Source of the DNA: Candidatus Fredericiella danica
GTDB lineage: Bacteria; Chloroflexota; Anaerolineae; Caldilineales; Caldilineaceae
NCBI GenBank assembly: GCA_016713335.1
Contig: JADJPH010000028.1
Span: forward strand, 1 to 64,000
Length of the DNA stretch: 64,000 nt
Direction: 5' to 3'
Position 1 is the first letter of the stretch, and every line of letters begins with the position of its first letter. The notes under the pieces are model-generated. The model saw only the letters and a program-made list of their open reading frames with translations. It made no database searches and was not told the DNA's origin. Positions 40,388-49,394 of this stretch are shown here, piece after piece. The translations under genes were made by a program, and so were the position numbers.

Positions 40388-41392
40388 TTGCTAAACATGG
40401 TATTGCCCAAGATAGAGGTCGAGGCGAGTTCTCAGAACTACGGCCATTTCGTGATTAGCCCGCTGGAAAGCGGCTATGGCATCACCCTTGGCAACGCGCT
40501 CCGCCGTGTACTGCTGTCCAGCTTACAGGGCGCTGCGATTACATCGATCCGCGTCAGCGGCATCCATCACGAGTTCTCGCCAGTTCCACATGTTCGCGAG
40601 GACATGACGCGGCTGATTCTCAATGTGAAGCAGATTCGTCTGCGCTCACGTTCCGAGGAACCAGTGCGCATTCATGTTGAGGTGAGCAGTGAAGGTCCGG
40701 TAACCGCCGGTGACATCATCACGCCGCCTGAGGTAGAGATTGTCAATCCGGATCAGTATTTGTTGACTGCGGATTCGAACGACATCGATTTGGATATCGA
40801 AATGGAAGTGCGCCCTGGTCGGGGGTATAGTCCGGCTGAAGAACGGGGCCGGTTGCCGCTGGGTGAGATTCCGGTGGATGCGATCTATAGCCCGGTCCGC
40901 AAGGCTGCCTATCGTGTCGAGCGCACGCGCATTGGTCAGCAGACCGACTACGACAAACTTAACCTGGAAATCTGGACGGACGGCACGTTGTCACCCGACG
41001 ACGCATTGCGCAAAGCCGCCAATATCCTCGTGCAGCATCTGACCCTGTTGGCAGGGGCGGAGACAGTCGTGGTTGAGAAGAAGGAAGAAGCCGCCGAAGG
41101 CATTCCTTCCCGTGTCTACGATGCACCGATCGAGGAACTCGAACTGACGGTACGCGCCTACAACTGCCTCAAACGCGCCGGCATCACAAAGGTTGGCGAG
41201 ATTTTGAAGCGCATGGAAAAGGGCGAAGATGAAATGCTCGCCATCCGCAACTTCGGTAAGAAGTCGTTGGATGAGCTGGTTGAAAAACTACGTGATAAGA
41301 ACTATCTGACGGTGCCTGGTGTGGACTTGAGCGCTTACATGAGCGGCAACTACAAGACTGCCAGCGAGTTGGATGGGGCGGACGAAGAGTAG
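40388..41392 (+). CDS. rpoA: RNA polymerase alpha subunit
   Basis: 334 residues. The N-terminal assembly domain has FVISPLESGYGITLGNALRRVLLSSLQGAA and HEFSPVPHVREDM; the C-terminal domain has ELELTVRAYNCLKRAGITKVGEIL and FGKKSLDELVEKL, the UP-element and activator contact. TTG at 40388 follows GGGAGG at good spacing; an ATG three codons later is the alternative. It is followed by two small hairpins and rplQ. Confidence 0.97.
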   Translation: MLNMVLPKIEVEASSQNYGHFVISPLESGYGITLGNALRRVLLSSLQGAAITSIRVSGIHHEFSPVPHVREDMTRLILNVKQIRLRSRSEEPVRIHVEVSSEGPVTAGDIITPPEVEIVNPDQYLLTADSNDIDLDIEMEVRPGRGYSPAEERGRLPLGEIPVDAIYSPVRKAAYRVERTRIGQQTDYDKLNLEIWTDGTLSPDDALRKAANILVQHLTLLAGAETVVVEKKEEAAEGIPSRVYDAPIEELELTVRAYNCLKRAGITKVGEILKRMEKGEDEMLAIRNFGKKSLDELVEKLRDKNYLTVPGVDLSAYMSGNYKTASELDGADEE

Positions 41393-41397
41393 GCAGC

Positions 41398-41435
41398 GAC
41401 GAGGGATCCTCGTCCAGCGCACAGGATTGCCTGTG
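41398..41435 (+). other. Two small hairpins between rpoA and rplQ
   Basis: GACGAGG/CCTCGTC (41398-41414, loop GAT) and CACAGG/CCTGTG (41420-41435, loop ATTG), both perfect, just upstream of the rplQ ribosome site. They may tune rplQ translation or mark RNA processing. Confidence 0.4.
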
Positions 41436-41458
41436 TGCCAGTATGGGAGAGTGAAGTT

Positions 41459-41842
41459 ATGCGACATCGAGTAGCCGGACGCCACCTGGGGCGCAATACA
41501 GCCCAACGCAAGGCCCTATTTCGCAACCTGGTGCGTGAGCTTTATCTGCATGAGCGGATTGTTACGACGGAAGCCAAAGCTCGGTCCATTCGTGGTGATG
41601 CCGAAAAGCTAATCACGAAGGCGAAACGCAGCGCGGCCGCAGAGGGCAACCGCGTACATGCCCAACGCCAGGTTGTGGCCTATCTGAATGACCAGACCGT
41701 GGCCAAGAAGGTTTTTGATGTTTTTGCACCGCGCTATGCCACGCGCAACGGTGGCTATACACGCATGGTCAAACTTGGCCAACGTCATGGCGACGGTGCG
41801 GACATGGTGCTACTCGAGTTGGTGGACAGCCAGGCGGCTTAA
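41459..41842 (+). CDS. rplQ: 50S ribosomal protein L17
   Basis: 127 residues. MRHRVAGRHLGRNTAQRKALFRNLVRELYLHERIVTTEAKA-type N-terminus is diagnostic, with LGQRHGDGADMVLLELV at the end. The start at 41459 follows GGGAGAG. truA begins 21 bp after its stop. Confidence 0.97.
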   Translation: MRHRVAGRHLGRNTAQRKALFRNLVRELYLHERIVTTEAKARSIRGDAEKLITKAKRSAAAEGNRVHAQRQVVAYLNDQTVAKKVFDVFAPRYATRNGGYTRMVKLGQRHGDGADMVLLELVDSQAA

Positions 41843-41863
41843 TGCTGCTGCGAGGCCGGTGAC

Positions 41864-42706
41864 GTGAACCAAGGCCGCCACTACGTGGGCGCACTGGTAA
41901 GCTACGACGGCGCTGACTATCAAGGCTTTCAGTACCAACCGCACGGGCCTTCGGTCCAGGGGGTGTTGGAAGCGGCGCTGGATCAGTTTGTTCAGCGTGA
42001 CAGCCGGGTAGCTTGCGCAGGGCGTACGGACACAGGGGTTCATGCCAGCGGTCAAGTGGTCTCGGTCTGGGTGACATGGTTGCACGGGCTGGATAGTTTG
42101 CAGCGGGCATGGAACGTTCACCTGCCGTATGATGTAGCGGTCCGAGGTGTCTGTGAGGCGCCGGCAGGGTTTCACCCGCGATTCAGCGCTGTCGAACGGA
42201 CTTATCGTTACACGGTGTGGAATTATTCATCACCGGACGTCAGGACCGCACTGCATCGTTGGCCGTTGACGGATCGGTATGCACTGTTTGAGACGCGACC
42301 GATTAACGTGGCCGCGATGAATGAGGCAGCGACATACCTGATCGGGGAACACGACTTTGCCACCTTCGGCAAACCAACCAAAGGCGAAAGCACCGTCCGG
42401 TTGGTGCGAACGGCAGAGTGGCAGGTGGTTGAGGATTCATTGCCGGCGTTGAGCCGATATCCTGGCCGCAAGCTTGTGTTCACGATTGCAGCCAATGCGT
42501 TTTTACGCACGATGGTCAGACGTCTGGTTGGAACGCTCCTGGCGGTTGGGCGTGGTGAGTGGAAAGTAGCTGATGTTGAGCGAGCGCTAGCCGCTTGCAG
42601 CAGCCAAGAATCAGCACCGCCTGCGCCGCCGCAAGGGCTTGTGTTGGAAAAAGTGACGTACCCGGGTGTGCTGGGTGCATTGTTTGAAGAAATGGAAAGG
42701 GCGTAA
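41864..42706 (+). CDS. truA: tRNA pseudouridine(38-40) synthase
   Basis: 280 residues, GTG start. Converts uridines 38-40 of the tRNA anticodon stem to pseudouridine. VSYDGADYQGFQYQP near the start, the catalytic Asp in CAGRTDTGVHASGQV, YRYTVWN and the HDFATFGK segment, then NAFLRTMVRRLVGTLL, are all family motifs. It commonly sits between rplQ and rplM in bacteria, as here. Confidence 0.95.
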   Translation: MNQGRHYVGALVSYDGADYQGFQYQPHGPSVQGVLEAALDQFVQRDSRVACAGRTDTGVHASGQVVSVWVTWLHGLDSLQRAWNVHLPYDVAVRGVCEAPAGFHPRFSAVERTYRYTVWNYSSPDVRTALHRWPLTDRYALFETRPINVAAMNEAATYLIGEHDFATFGKPTKGESTVRLVRTAEWQVVEDSLPALSRYPGRKLVFTIAANAFLRTMVRRLVGTLLAVGRGEWKVADVERALAACSSQESAPPAPPQGLVLEKVTYPGVLGALFEEMERA

Positions 42707-42792
42707 AGCGGAAGCATCAAACCTGGGAGTCTGGCACAGCCAGCAACTCAGGCGCGATGGAACGGTTTACGCATCAGAAAGGAGACCACAGC

Positions 42793-43233
42793 GTGAAGAC
42801 CATTAGTCTTGGCGCCGAAGAAGCCCAGGAAAGCCGTGAATGGTACGTCGTCGACGCCGCCGGCAAAACGTTAGGCAGATTGGCAACTGAGATTGCCACC
42901 GTTCTGCGTGGAAAGCACAAGCCGTCTTTTACTCCGAACGTGGATAACGGCGACTTTGTGATTGTCACCAACTGCGAGCGCATCGTCGTCACCGGCGATA
43001 AGCTGGACACCGTGCGCTACTATCGCCACTCAACCTATCCGGGTGGTCTGCACAGCCGGAGCATGCGCGAACAACTGCAAGTCTTCCCGGACCGCGTGTT
43101 GTTTGAAGCGGTGCGCGGCATGATGCCGAAGACCAAGTTGGGCCGCGCGCAGATGAAGAAGCTGCGCATTTACAAAGGCCCAGCGCATCCTCATCAGGCG
43201 CAGCAGCCGAAGGTGCTGGAAACAGCCGCATAA
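42793..43233 (+). CDS. rplM: 50S ribosomal protein L13
   Basis: 146 residues from GTG 42793, which follows AAAGGAG. WYVVDAAGKTLGRLATEIATVLRGKHKPSFTPNVDNGDF-type core and the segment around RGMMPKTKLGRAQMKKLRIYKG are typical. In an operon with rpsI 88 bp downstream. Confidence 0.96.
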   Translation: MKTISLGAEEAQESREWYVVDAAGKTLGRLATEIATVLRGKHKPSFTPNVDNGDFVIVTNCERIVVTGDKLDTVRYYRHSTYPGGLHSRSMREQLQVFPDRVLFEAVRGMMPKTKLGRAQMKKLRIYKGPAHPHQAQQPKVLETAA

Positions 43234-43321
43234 GTGATCTACCGATCTCGGTCTCCGTCCGTAAGTGCTGGGGATGCGAGAGGGTTGGTGAAGAAGAGAT
43301 TGGAAAGACGGAGAAAGTCGA

Positions 43322-43711
43322 ATGACTGAGTATACCGAAGCAGTTGGTCGCCGCAAGGAAGCCTCTGCACGTGTGCGCCTCTATCCTGGCACGGGTGAAA
43401 TCATTGTGAATGACAAGCCCGTCAATGAGTATTTTGGGCGCGACCTGGATCAGATGATTTTGCGCCAACCGCTCGTTTTGACCGGCACCGAAGGCTCGCT
43501 CAATGTTAGCGTCAAGGTGAAGGGTGGCGGCGAGTCGGGGCAGGCTGCAGCGCTGCGCATGGGTCTCGCCCGTGCCCTATCGCTGTATGATCCGAATCTG
43601 CGCCCTGTGCTGAAGTCGGCCGGTTTGCTGGCGCGTGATGCACGCGCAAAGGAACGCAAGAAAGCCGGTCTCAAGCGCGCACGCAAGGCCCCGCAATACA
43701 CCAAGCGCTAA
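43322..43711 (+). CDS. rpsI: 30S ribosomal protein S9
   Basis: 129 residues. TEAVGRRKEASARVRLYPGTGEIIVND and the C-terminal RDARAKERKKAGLKRARKAPQYTKR are diagnostic; the last Lys-Arg reaches the P-site tRNA. The last gene of the ribosomal cluster, closed by a strong terminator. Confidence 0.97.
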   Translation: MTEYTEAVGRRKEASARVRLYPGTGEIIVNDKPVNEYFGRDLDQMILRQPLVLTGTEGSLNVSVKVKGGGESGQAAALRMGLARALSLYDPNLRPVLKSAGLLARDARAKERKKAGLKRARKAPQYTKR

Positions 43712-43743
43712 TTTCAGGCTGGGTACGCGGTAATCAGAAAAGA

Positions 43744-43794
43744 AGCGCAGATCAGTGCCGAACTTTATGGTTCGATGCTGAGCTGCGCTTTTTG
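43744..43794 (+). terminator. Rho-independent terminator of the ribosomal cluster
   Basis: AAGCGCAG (43744-43751) pairs with CTGCGCTT (43784-43791). An inner CAG/CTG and CGAAC/GTTCG helix extends it around a TTTATG loop, and TTTTT (43790-43794) follows. Confidence 0.85.
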
Positions 43795-43807
43795 TGTTTG
43801 GTAGTCT

Positions 43808-44224
43808 ATGATCAAAACAGCCATTCTCTGCATCCCAATCTATGACGAGCAGGCTAGCGCGGCGGTGCGCCGGTTACTGCACAACGGTGCACCTGGGTGC
43901 ACGGTGCTTCTTGAGCAGAATGCGCCGATGCAACGCTATGTAGTCGAGGATCTGCTGCGGCGCTGGTCAGATGACGAGGAAATGGATCTCGTGCTGACCA
44001 TTGGCGGGACCCTGCCGGCGCCGGGGCCAAGTGGCAGAGAAGTTGTGCCCGAGGCGACGCTAGCTGTTGCCGAGCGCCAATTGCCGGGGATCTCGGAAGC
44101 GATGCGAGCGCACGCGGCGGTGCGGACGCCGTTGGCGTGGCTTGACCGGGGACTCCTCCTTGCGTCCCTGCGGGAGATATTCTTCCTTCCCTCTTTGCGG
44201 CTTGGCGGGGAGGCTCTGCTTTAG
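43808..44224 (+). CDS. MogA/MoaB-like molybdopterin-binding protein, C-terminus replaced by a repeat
   Basis: 138 residues. DLVLTIGGTLPAPGPSGREVVPEATLAVAERQLPGISEAMR-type sequence is the MPT-binding core (GGTG-like GGT, then PEAT) of the MoaB/Mog family, which adenylates or binds molybdopterin. After RTPLAWLDRG the expected LPGSP region is missing. Instead the last 23 residues (LLLASLREIFFLPSLRLGGEA) are encoded by a CGCAAAG-type dispersed repeat (44155-44215) shared with the intergenic region at 48262-48312. The protein may be truncated and inactive. The molybdenum hydroxylase operon at 10.3 kb would need the cofactor. The start follows the S9 terminator closely. Confidence 0.7.
   Translation: MIKTAILCIPIYDEQASAAVRRLLHNGAPGCTVLLEQNAPMQRYVVEDLLRRWSDDEEMDLVLTIGGTLPAPGPSGREVVPEATLAVAERQLPGISEAMRAHAAVRTPLAWLDRGLLLASLREIFFLPSLRLGGEALL
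44155..44215 (-). repeat. CGCAAAG-type dispersed repeat forming the 3' end of a gene
   Basis: Read on the minus strand it gives CCGCCAAGCCGCAAAG then GGAAGAATATCTCCCGCAGG, GACGCA, matching the plus-strand sequence at 48262-48308 (CCGCAAAGCCGCAAAG, GAAGAAATCTCCCGCAGG, GACGCA) with few differences over about 50 bp. Confidence 0.75.
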
Positions 44225-44238
44225 GATCGATGGGGTAA

Positions 44239-44275
44239 AAAACACCCAGAAAGCACCATGCCTTCCGGGTGTTTT
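44239..44275. terminator. Bidirectional terminator
   Basis: AAAACACCC (44239-44247) pairs perfectly with GGGTGTTTT (44267-44275). It serves the plus-strand molybdopterin-binding gene and the convergent minus-strand transaldolase gene. Confidence 0.8.
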
Positions 44276-44291
44276 GGTGTTCGTCGCGGGG

Positions 44292-45413
44292 TCAGGCTGA
44301 AATCAGTTCCTTGCGTTTGTCTTCGATTGCCGCCAGCAACTGCACGAAGGAATCGGCAAACTTCTTGACGCCGTCCGCTTCGAGTTCGTCGGTGACTGCG
44401 TTGAGCGAGATGCCCAGCGCAGCCAATGCCGCCAGCTCGGCGGTAGCCACGCCCACATCCTGGTCGACGGTGCGCTTGGGCACGCCGTGGTCGAGGAACG
44501 CATCCACCGTGCCCGGTGGCATTGTGTTGACAGTGTGTGGTCCGATCAGCGTATCGACATAGATGAGGTCGGGGTAGGCCGGATTCTTGGTGCTGGTGCT
44601 TGCCCAAAGCGGGCGCTGGACCCGTGCGCCGGCAACGGCGAGGCGATCCCACCGTTCTCCCTGGAATTTTTCTTGAAACTGCGCATAGGCGAGTTTGCTG
44701 TTGGCAATCGCGATCTTGCCCTGGAGTGCAGTGGCGGCGGCAGCCTGGGCGGGGTTGGCCTGTGCGATCTGCGCCAACCGTGCGTCGATGTTGACGTCGA
44801 CGCGGCTTACAAAGAAGCTGGCGACGGAGGCGATCTTGTCGATCGGTTTGCCCGCTGCAAGCCTGTCTTCGAGACCGGCCATAAAGGCTTCTTTGACCTC
44901 GGCGTACCGTTCGAGGCTGAAGATCAAGGTCACGTTGATGTTGACGCCGGCGGCCAGCAGGCGACGGATGGCCGGAAGCCCCGGGCGCGTGGCCGGCACC
45001 TTGATCATCAAGTTGGGGCGGTCAACCGCGGCGTGGAGGCGGAGACCTTCGGCGACCGTGGCCTCGGTGTCAAACGCCAGATCCGGGGCGACTTCGAGGC
45101 TCACAAAGCCGTCATGGCCCCCTTGCGCATCATAGACCGGGCGCAGTACGTCGGCTGCGGCCTTGATGTCGGCGACCGCCAGGCTTTCGAAGAGTGTCTT
45201 GGGGTCGGATGTTGTGACGACGAGTTCAGATAACTCAGCGGCGTAGGCATCGCTCTTGGTGATAGCCTGTTGAAAGATTGTCGGGTTTGAGGTGACGCCG
45301 GCAACGCCGCTTTCCACCAGTTTGCGCAAACCACCGGACTTGATCAGGCTTCGCTCGATATAGTCCAGCCATACGCTTTGGCCTAACCCATACCGTTCTT
45401 GAATTCGGTTCAT
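44292..45413 (-). CDS. tal: Transaldolase
   Basis: 373 residues, the long (TalB/TalT-like) type, for the non-oxidative pentose phosphate pathway. GVTSNPTIFQQAI near residue 42, the Schiff-base Lys in LMIKVPAT near residue 140, INVTLIFSLERYAEV and FFVSRVDV are present, as is PLWASTSTKNPAYPDLIYV near residue 275. The ATG is preceded by an AGGTGAG-type site. It stands alone between a bidirectional terminator and a 221-bp gap. Confidence 0.93.
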   Translation of the reverse strand: MNRIQERYGLGQSVWLDYIERSLIKSGGLRKLVESGVAGVTSNPTIFQQAITKSDAYAAELSELVVTTSDPKTLFESLAVADIKAAADVLRPVYDAQGGHDGFVSLEVAPDLAFDTEATVAEGLRLHAAVDRPNLMIKVPATRPGLPAIRRLLAAGVNINVTLIFSLERYAEVKEAFMAGLEDRLAAGKPIDKIASVASFFVSRVDVNIDARLAQIAQANPAQAAAATALQGKIAIANSKLAYAQFQEKFQGERWDRLAVAGARVQRPLWASTSTKNPAYPDLIYVDTLIGPHTVNTMPPGTVDAFLDHGVPKRTVDQDVGVATAELAALAALGISLNAVTDELEADGVKKFADSFVQLLAAIEDKRKELISA

Positions 45414-45572
45414 TTTCTCACCTGTGTTGTGTTCATGCCGGGACTAATCTGCCTATGGGATAGTCTACCACGCAGAGGGGAGGAAGGGGAACAAGCGCGG
45501 GGGTGGGGGCATTTCAAAGTTGGGAACACAAATTGTCAATAGGTTGAGGATCGTGTGGGGGAAGTGATGGCG

Positions 45573-45606
45573 CCGGCCAGGCAAAGCAGGGGCCGTGCCT
45601 GGCCGG
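45573..45606. terminator. Hairpin downstream of the beta-helix/DUF11 gene
   Basis: CCGGCCAGGC (45573-45582) pairs perfectly with GCCTGGCCGG (45597-45606). It lies just past the minus-strand stop at 45635. No strong T run on that strand, so termination is possible but not certain. The rest of the 45414-45634 gap shows nothing else. Confidence 0.5.
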
Positions 45607-45634
45607 ATGATTGCTGTTCATCGACGTCGATGGA

Positions 45635-47807
45635 TCATTTCCTGATCGCGGGCAGGTTCACGAGTTCGCCAACAACAAACACATTGGGATGCGTCGACCT
45701 ATAACAATAGTAGTGGTTTGGACTATAACAATACCATTGCGGATATTGGTTCAGCGGATTCCATTCTTCCCAATCCATCACGATCACGACGTCATACAAT
45801 GCAGAAGGAATATCGTTACCAACGAACGTATATGACCAGCTCGTTTCCGTGTCACCGCAAGTCTTCGCATAAAATTCGTCACCTTTACCTTGGGCGATAG
45901 CTTTTTCGTATTCCTTGCGAAGCTTCACGAGTTCTTTCATCCAAAGCTCCATGCGAAAGCCATCATCAATTGAATAATATACGTGTATCGGTAATTCCAC
46001 TGATGGATCGGGGTTATGGATGTACTCTTGTAAGGTCGGCTCCGGTACGCACCGATGCGGCCAAACACCACTGATGACCACGCGCACCTGTTCTCCAGTT
46101 CGATACTGGAATTGCGATGGTGCCACCTTTGGGCGCGCATCATGTCTGAAGTACGGATCAGTGGTCAACGCCAGACCGGCAGATGCACTGCCTGTCTGCT
46201 CGCTGCCGATAAAACTGACCGTGTTCGTGACACTTCTTGCGTACGAACCCGTGTTCCCGATCTCAAACACAAAGGTAGCGTTCTGTTGGGCCGCAAGCGA
46301 CCCGCTCCATGCGATGCTGTTATCAGTGACCGTTGTGCCTGGTGGTGGTTCTTCCCTCCAGAGAAAAAATCGAATTTGCGCAGGAAGGCTATCAGTTATC
46401 GATACATTTCTGTCGGCGCCGGTTCCAGCGTTCGAAAGAACAATCGTATAGGCAATTACCTGCCCTGGCAACGCAAAATCAGGTCTCACAACTTTTGAAA
46501 TATGGAGATCTGGGACTAGACGAGGGCATCCGGCAGGAGGAGTGGTCTTGAAATCCGAGTATACGACTGAACCTTCAACCGTATCCCCAAAGCCCGGGCC
46601 AGTTCCGCCTGGGCCATCGTCCATCCCCCACCAGTTGTTGGGTGCCAGGATAGCAGATTCATCAACGTAAGCGGTAACAGCCGCGTCGGAATTGTGGACT
46701 ATGCAGCTGTCAGTCACAACGGTATTAGGGAATGATTCCGCATAGATCGCCCCGCCGGTTTCGCCGGCTGTGTTACTCACGATCTGCGTGCCTTGCACGA
46801 CAAGTTCCGCCTGCCCAACATGAATGCCTCCACCAATAGAAGCGTGATTGTAGGCGATCTGGCTGTCTACGATTCGCACTTTCGCCGTGAGGTCATCAAT
46901 TCTCATACCTCCACCATCAACCTCTGCAACATTGCTAATGATCGTCGTATTGGTGATTGTACCAGTGCCGCGGGAGTTCAATCCCACCACCTCGATTTGC
47001 GTGGTTGTCGGCAATGAACGAATTCTGGATGCTAAATGTACTTCCATCGATCAAGAGACCACTATCGAAATTGCCGGTAATCTGGGAATTGTCAACATTG
47101 AGTACTCCGTCTTGACTGAGGATACCTGAGCCGAGGTTTGCGGAAATAGCTGTGTTGCTCATGCTCAGGGTCGTCAAGTAACTGCTGATTGCGCTGCCGC
47201 CATTGGAGGCGAATTCGGAATCGGTTATCTGTACAATACTGTTCGCGGCATGAATACCAGCGCCTGAAGCTGATATATTGCTATACACTCGGGAATGACT
47301 TATCTCTGCTGTTCCACTTTCAAGATAGACTCCAGCTCCGTCATGAACGGCAAAATTGCCCTGGATGTCGAGATCGAAGAGGTGGATATTGCCTGTGCTT
47401 TTGATTCCTGCGCCGCCTTCACCAACAGGTGTCTTGCCGTTCTTGATGGTTAGGTTGGTGAGTGTCACCGTCGTACTACTTTCGATCTCAAACACGCGAT
47501 ACAAGTACGAACCACTGATCGCCAACAAATCGGTTCCTGGGCCTATGACGGTCACACTTGACGATATCGGCGGCAGTGGACTGGCAAGTAAAATCGTTCC
47601 TTGCGCAGCCACTGTGATGACGTCATCTTCTGGCGATGCATTGGCATCTAGAATCGCTTGTCTCAACGATCCCGGCCCATTGTCGGCAGTGGTCGTGACA
47701 ACAATGTTTTCGGCCTTTGCCGTATCGAACATGACAAGTGCAACGGCTGCAAACGTTGAACACAGTAACAGGATTTTTCTGGCATGCGGAGTCAAAATGC
47801 GCTTCAT
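45635..47807 (-). CDS. Secreted beta-helix protein with DUF11-type domain (one frameshift)
   Basis: Begins at ATG 47807 (GGAGGG upstream) with a signal peptide (KILLLCSTFAAVALVMFDTAKA), then VTTTADNGPGSLRQAILDAN, a common lead-in to beta-helix exoproteins. Many parallel beta-helix rungs follow (GAGIHAANSIVQITDSEF, GSGILSQDGVLNVDNSQITGN). The frame changes near 46980 and continues with TNTTIISNVAEVDGGGMRI. After the helix comes a DUF11-like domain (DLHISKVVRPDFALPGQVIAYTIVL, NVSITDSLP). The end is VVGELVNLPAIRK, similar in style to the MFLPSLKK tail of the protein at 14311. A large surface or secreted protein, ligand unknown. Confidence 0.72.
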
Positions 47808-47819
47808 CGGGGTACCCTC

Positions 47820-48231
47820 CATCTCATGTTTGCTTAGCACATGTTGTCCTATAACTTGGGTATTGTTCCAGATATTTCTCCCAAACCCACACCTGAACCT
47901 GCGTCGCCCTGCATGGCCCAGACCCGGAGCATCGCCCCCTGCTGGATCACGCCGCCGAGCGGACAGTTCTGTCTGCTCCGCTTGGCGGCGCAGCAGTTCG
48001 CTGATGTTCTGATCATAGTCTCATTGCGAGGGTGCGTCAATGGGGAAAGCGCAACGCAAGGGATGCAAGGAAGAGGAGACTCCCGCCAAGGCCCGAGGGG
48101 GACGGTGCCCCCAACTTGACAAAAGAAACTTACGAAAAGGCCCTTGTTTCTGGTCCTGCGGGGCGCTCAAGCGGAAAGAAACTCCTGCGGCGGATGCAAT
48201 TTAAGTGCTGTAACCGCGTGTTTCTTAATAG
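47820..48231. other. Gene-free stretch with degenerate repeat
   Basis: No credible gene. 48050-48110 holds a degraded relative of the CGCAAAG-type repeat (AACGCAAGGGATGCAAGG, then CTCCCGCCAAGGCCCG) and a GGGGG/CCCCC stem. The remainder shows nothing recognisable. Confidence 0.4.
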
Positions 48232-48405
48232 CCGCAAAGCCGCAAAGGAGGAGGAAATCTCCCGCAAAGCCGCAAAGGAGGAGGAAGAAATCTCCCGCAG
48301 GGACGCAGGCGCAGCGAAGTGATCATTGACCACAAAGAGCGCAAAGAGCACAAAGAATATGCGCGCCCATCGTTCTTTTCTTTGTGCTCTCTGTGTTCTT
48401 TGCGG
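48232..48405. repeat. CGCAAAG-type tandem and inverted repeats
   Basis: A roughly 30-nt unit (CCGCAAAGCCGCAAAG plus GAGGAGGAAATCT) is present twice at 48232-48293, followed by CCCGCAGGGACGCAGG. Next, CACAAAGAGCGCAAAGAG then CACAAAGAA (48331-48357), with a 9-nt period, faces its inverse, TTCTTTTCTTTGTGCTCTC then TGTGTTCTTTGCGG (48373-48405), forming a foldback. Confidence 0.75.
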
Positions 48406-48496
48406 TTATTTTCGAGCTTCCAGCGCACATTTCCCTGCGGCTCAGCGTCCCTGCGGGTGATTGGGTCCTTAGCATGATGGCTATGCCATCCGTAAT

Positions 48497-48973
48497 TCAA
48501 GCATCCTGGCGCCGGCTACGTGATACGAGCAACGAGATACGAATCACAAGTTCATTTTGCTTTTGGCTTCTTGTGCGCGTTAAGCCTATGGCTTCGAGAA
48601 TCAGCGCCTTTAGCGCTGCGTCGTCGACTGTGCCGGTTTCGAAGAAGTCAACGGCGCGCACGGTGTTGCTATCGAGGCGGGTGTTGAACAGGTGCTGTGG
48701 ATCTGCCATTTGCGCGCCCTTGGGGAAGGTGAGGCGCACTGCCTTCTTCAGGGTGTCGGCTACGCAGAGAATTCCGGCATGCGACCAGACGGGGACGCCT
48801 TCCGGTTTGGAAGGCTTTTTCCATTTTACCTCTTCCACCACCTCAGGATCTGCCTGTTTGATCACTGCGCGCAAGTGGGCCAATTTTTGACCCCGCCAAT
48901 CAGGCGTATTTTCGATAATGGCGTCGATTTGTTGCGCTGCGGATTGCGCATCGGGATTGCTATTTGCTTTCAT
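48497..48973 (-). CDS. DUF1801 domain protein
   Basis: 158 residues. IDAIIENTPDWRGQKLAHLRAVIKQADPEVVEEVKWKKP, then PVWSHAGILCVADTLKKAVRLTF, is the YdhG/DUF1801 pattern: small cytoplasmic proteins, some linked to iron or frataxin-like roles, function unsettled. The last ~18 residues (LVIRISLLVSRSRRQDA) are encoded by a heptanucleotide repeat (48519-48547), so the ancestral stop was probably just after TRTRSQKQ. No operon partner. Confidence 0.8.
   Translation of the reverse strand: MKANSNPDAQSAAQQIDAIIENTPDWRGQKLAHLRAVIKQADPEVVEEVKWKKPSKPEGVPVWSHAGILCVADTLKKAVRLTFPKGAQMADPQHLFNTRLDSNTVRAVDFFETGTVDDAALKALILEAIGLTRTRSQKQNELVIRISLLVSRSRRQDA
48519..48547. repeat. CGTATTG-type heptanucleotide repeat at the 3' end of the DUF1801 gene
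   Basis: CGTGATA/CGAGCAA/CGAGATA/CGAATCA, a 7-nt period. On the minus strand it is read as RISLLVS-type residues before the stop at 48497. Confidence 0.6.
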
Positions 48974-49394
48974 ACCCGGTTCGTCACTTTCTCTTCCTGT
49001 TGCACGACGCTGTGGACTTCAGCTTGATCTACGTTTACCGCCATTTTACCGTAGGTTTGTCGTAGCGTCGCACCCTTGAAGCGTGCGATGCGGATGGGGA
49101 GTGGCTGGAAAGTGAGGCGAGGAGGGTGAGGGCGGAAAGATCAACGCGGCGGACGGAGAGCAAAATATCAACGAGAAGCGGAGTTGGCGCGGAGAGCGCG
49201 GAGGAGAGGAGAAAGCAACGCAATCAGCAAGTGAAAGGCACCCAGGCCCCAGATTATTGGGTTTCGCATAAGTTCTCGCTTCGGATATACTCTCCACTTC
49301 AGCTCCCACCGCCCGCTAAGAACAACCAACCAAAGAAGTTGTTCAACGGCGCCAATCAAGACCTATTCATATGTACAAAGGGGACACGTGCACC
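48974..49394. other. Gene-free stretch with CGGAG-type repeat
   Basis: No convincing gene. 49135-49215 is rich in GCGGAG/CGCGGAG units and begins GATCAACGCGGCGGACGG, similar to 5918-5960. The region just upstream of 49395 is AT-richer and may hold the promoter of the next gene, but no clear boxes were found. Confidence 0.4.

Noticed and set aside
47849..48040. Small minus-strand frame upstream of the beta-helix gene
   Set aside because: No ribosome site, no motif, and it runs into degraded repeat sequence.
48232..48405. Tandem repeats as a possible CRISPR array
   Set aside because: Units are short, irregular and adjacent, without unique spacers of constant length, and there are no cas genes in the window.
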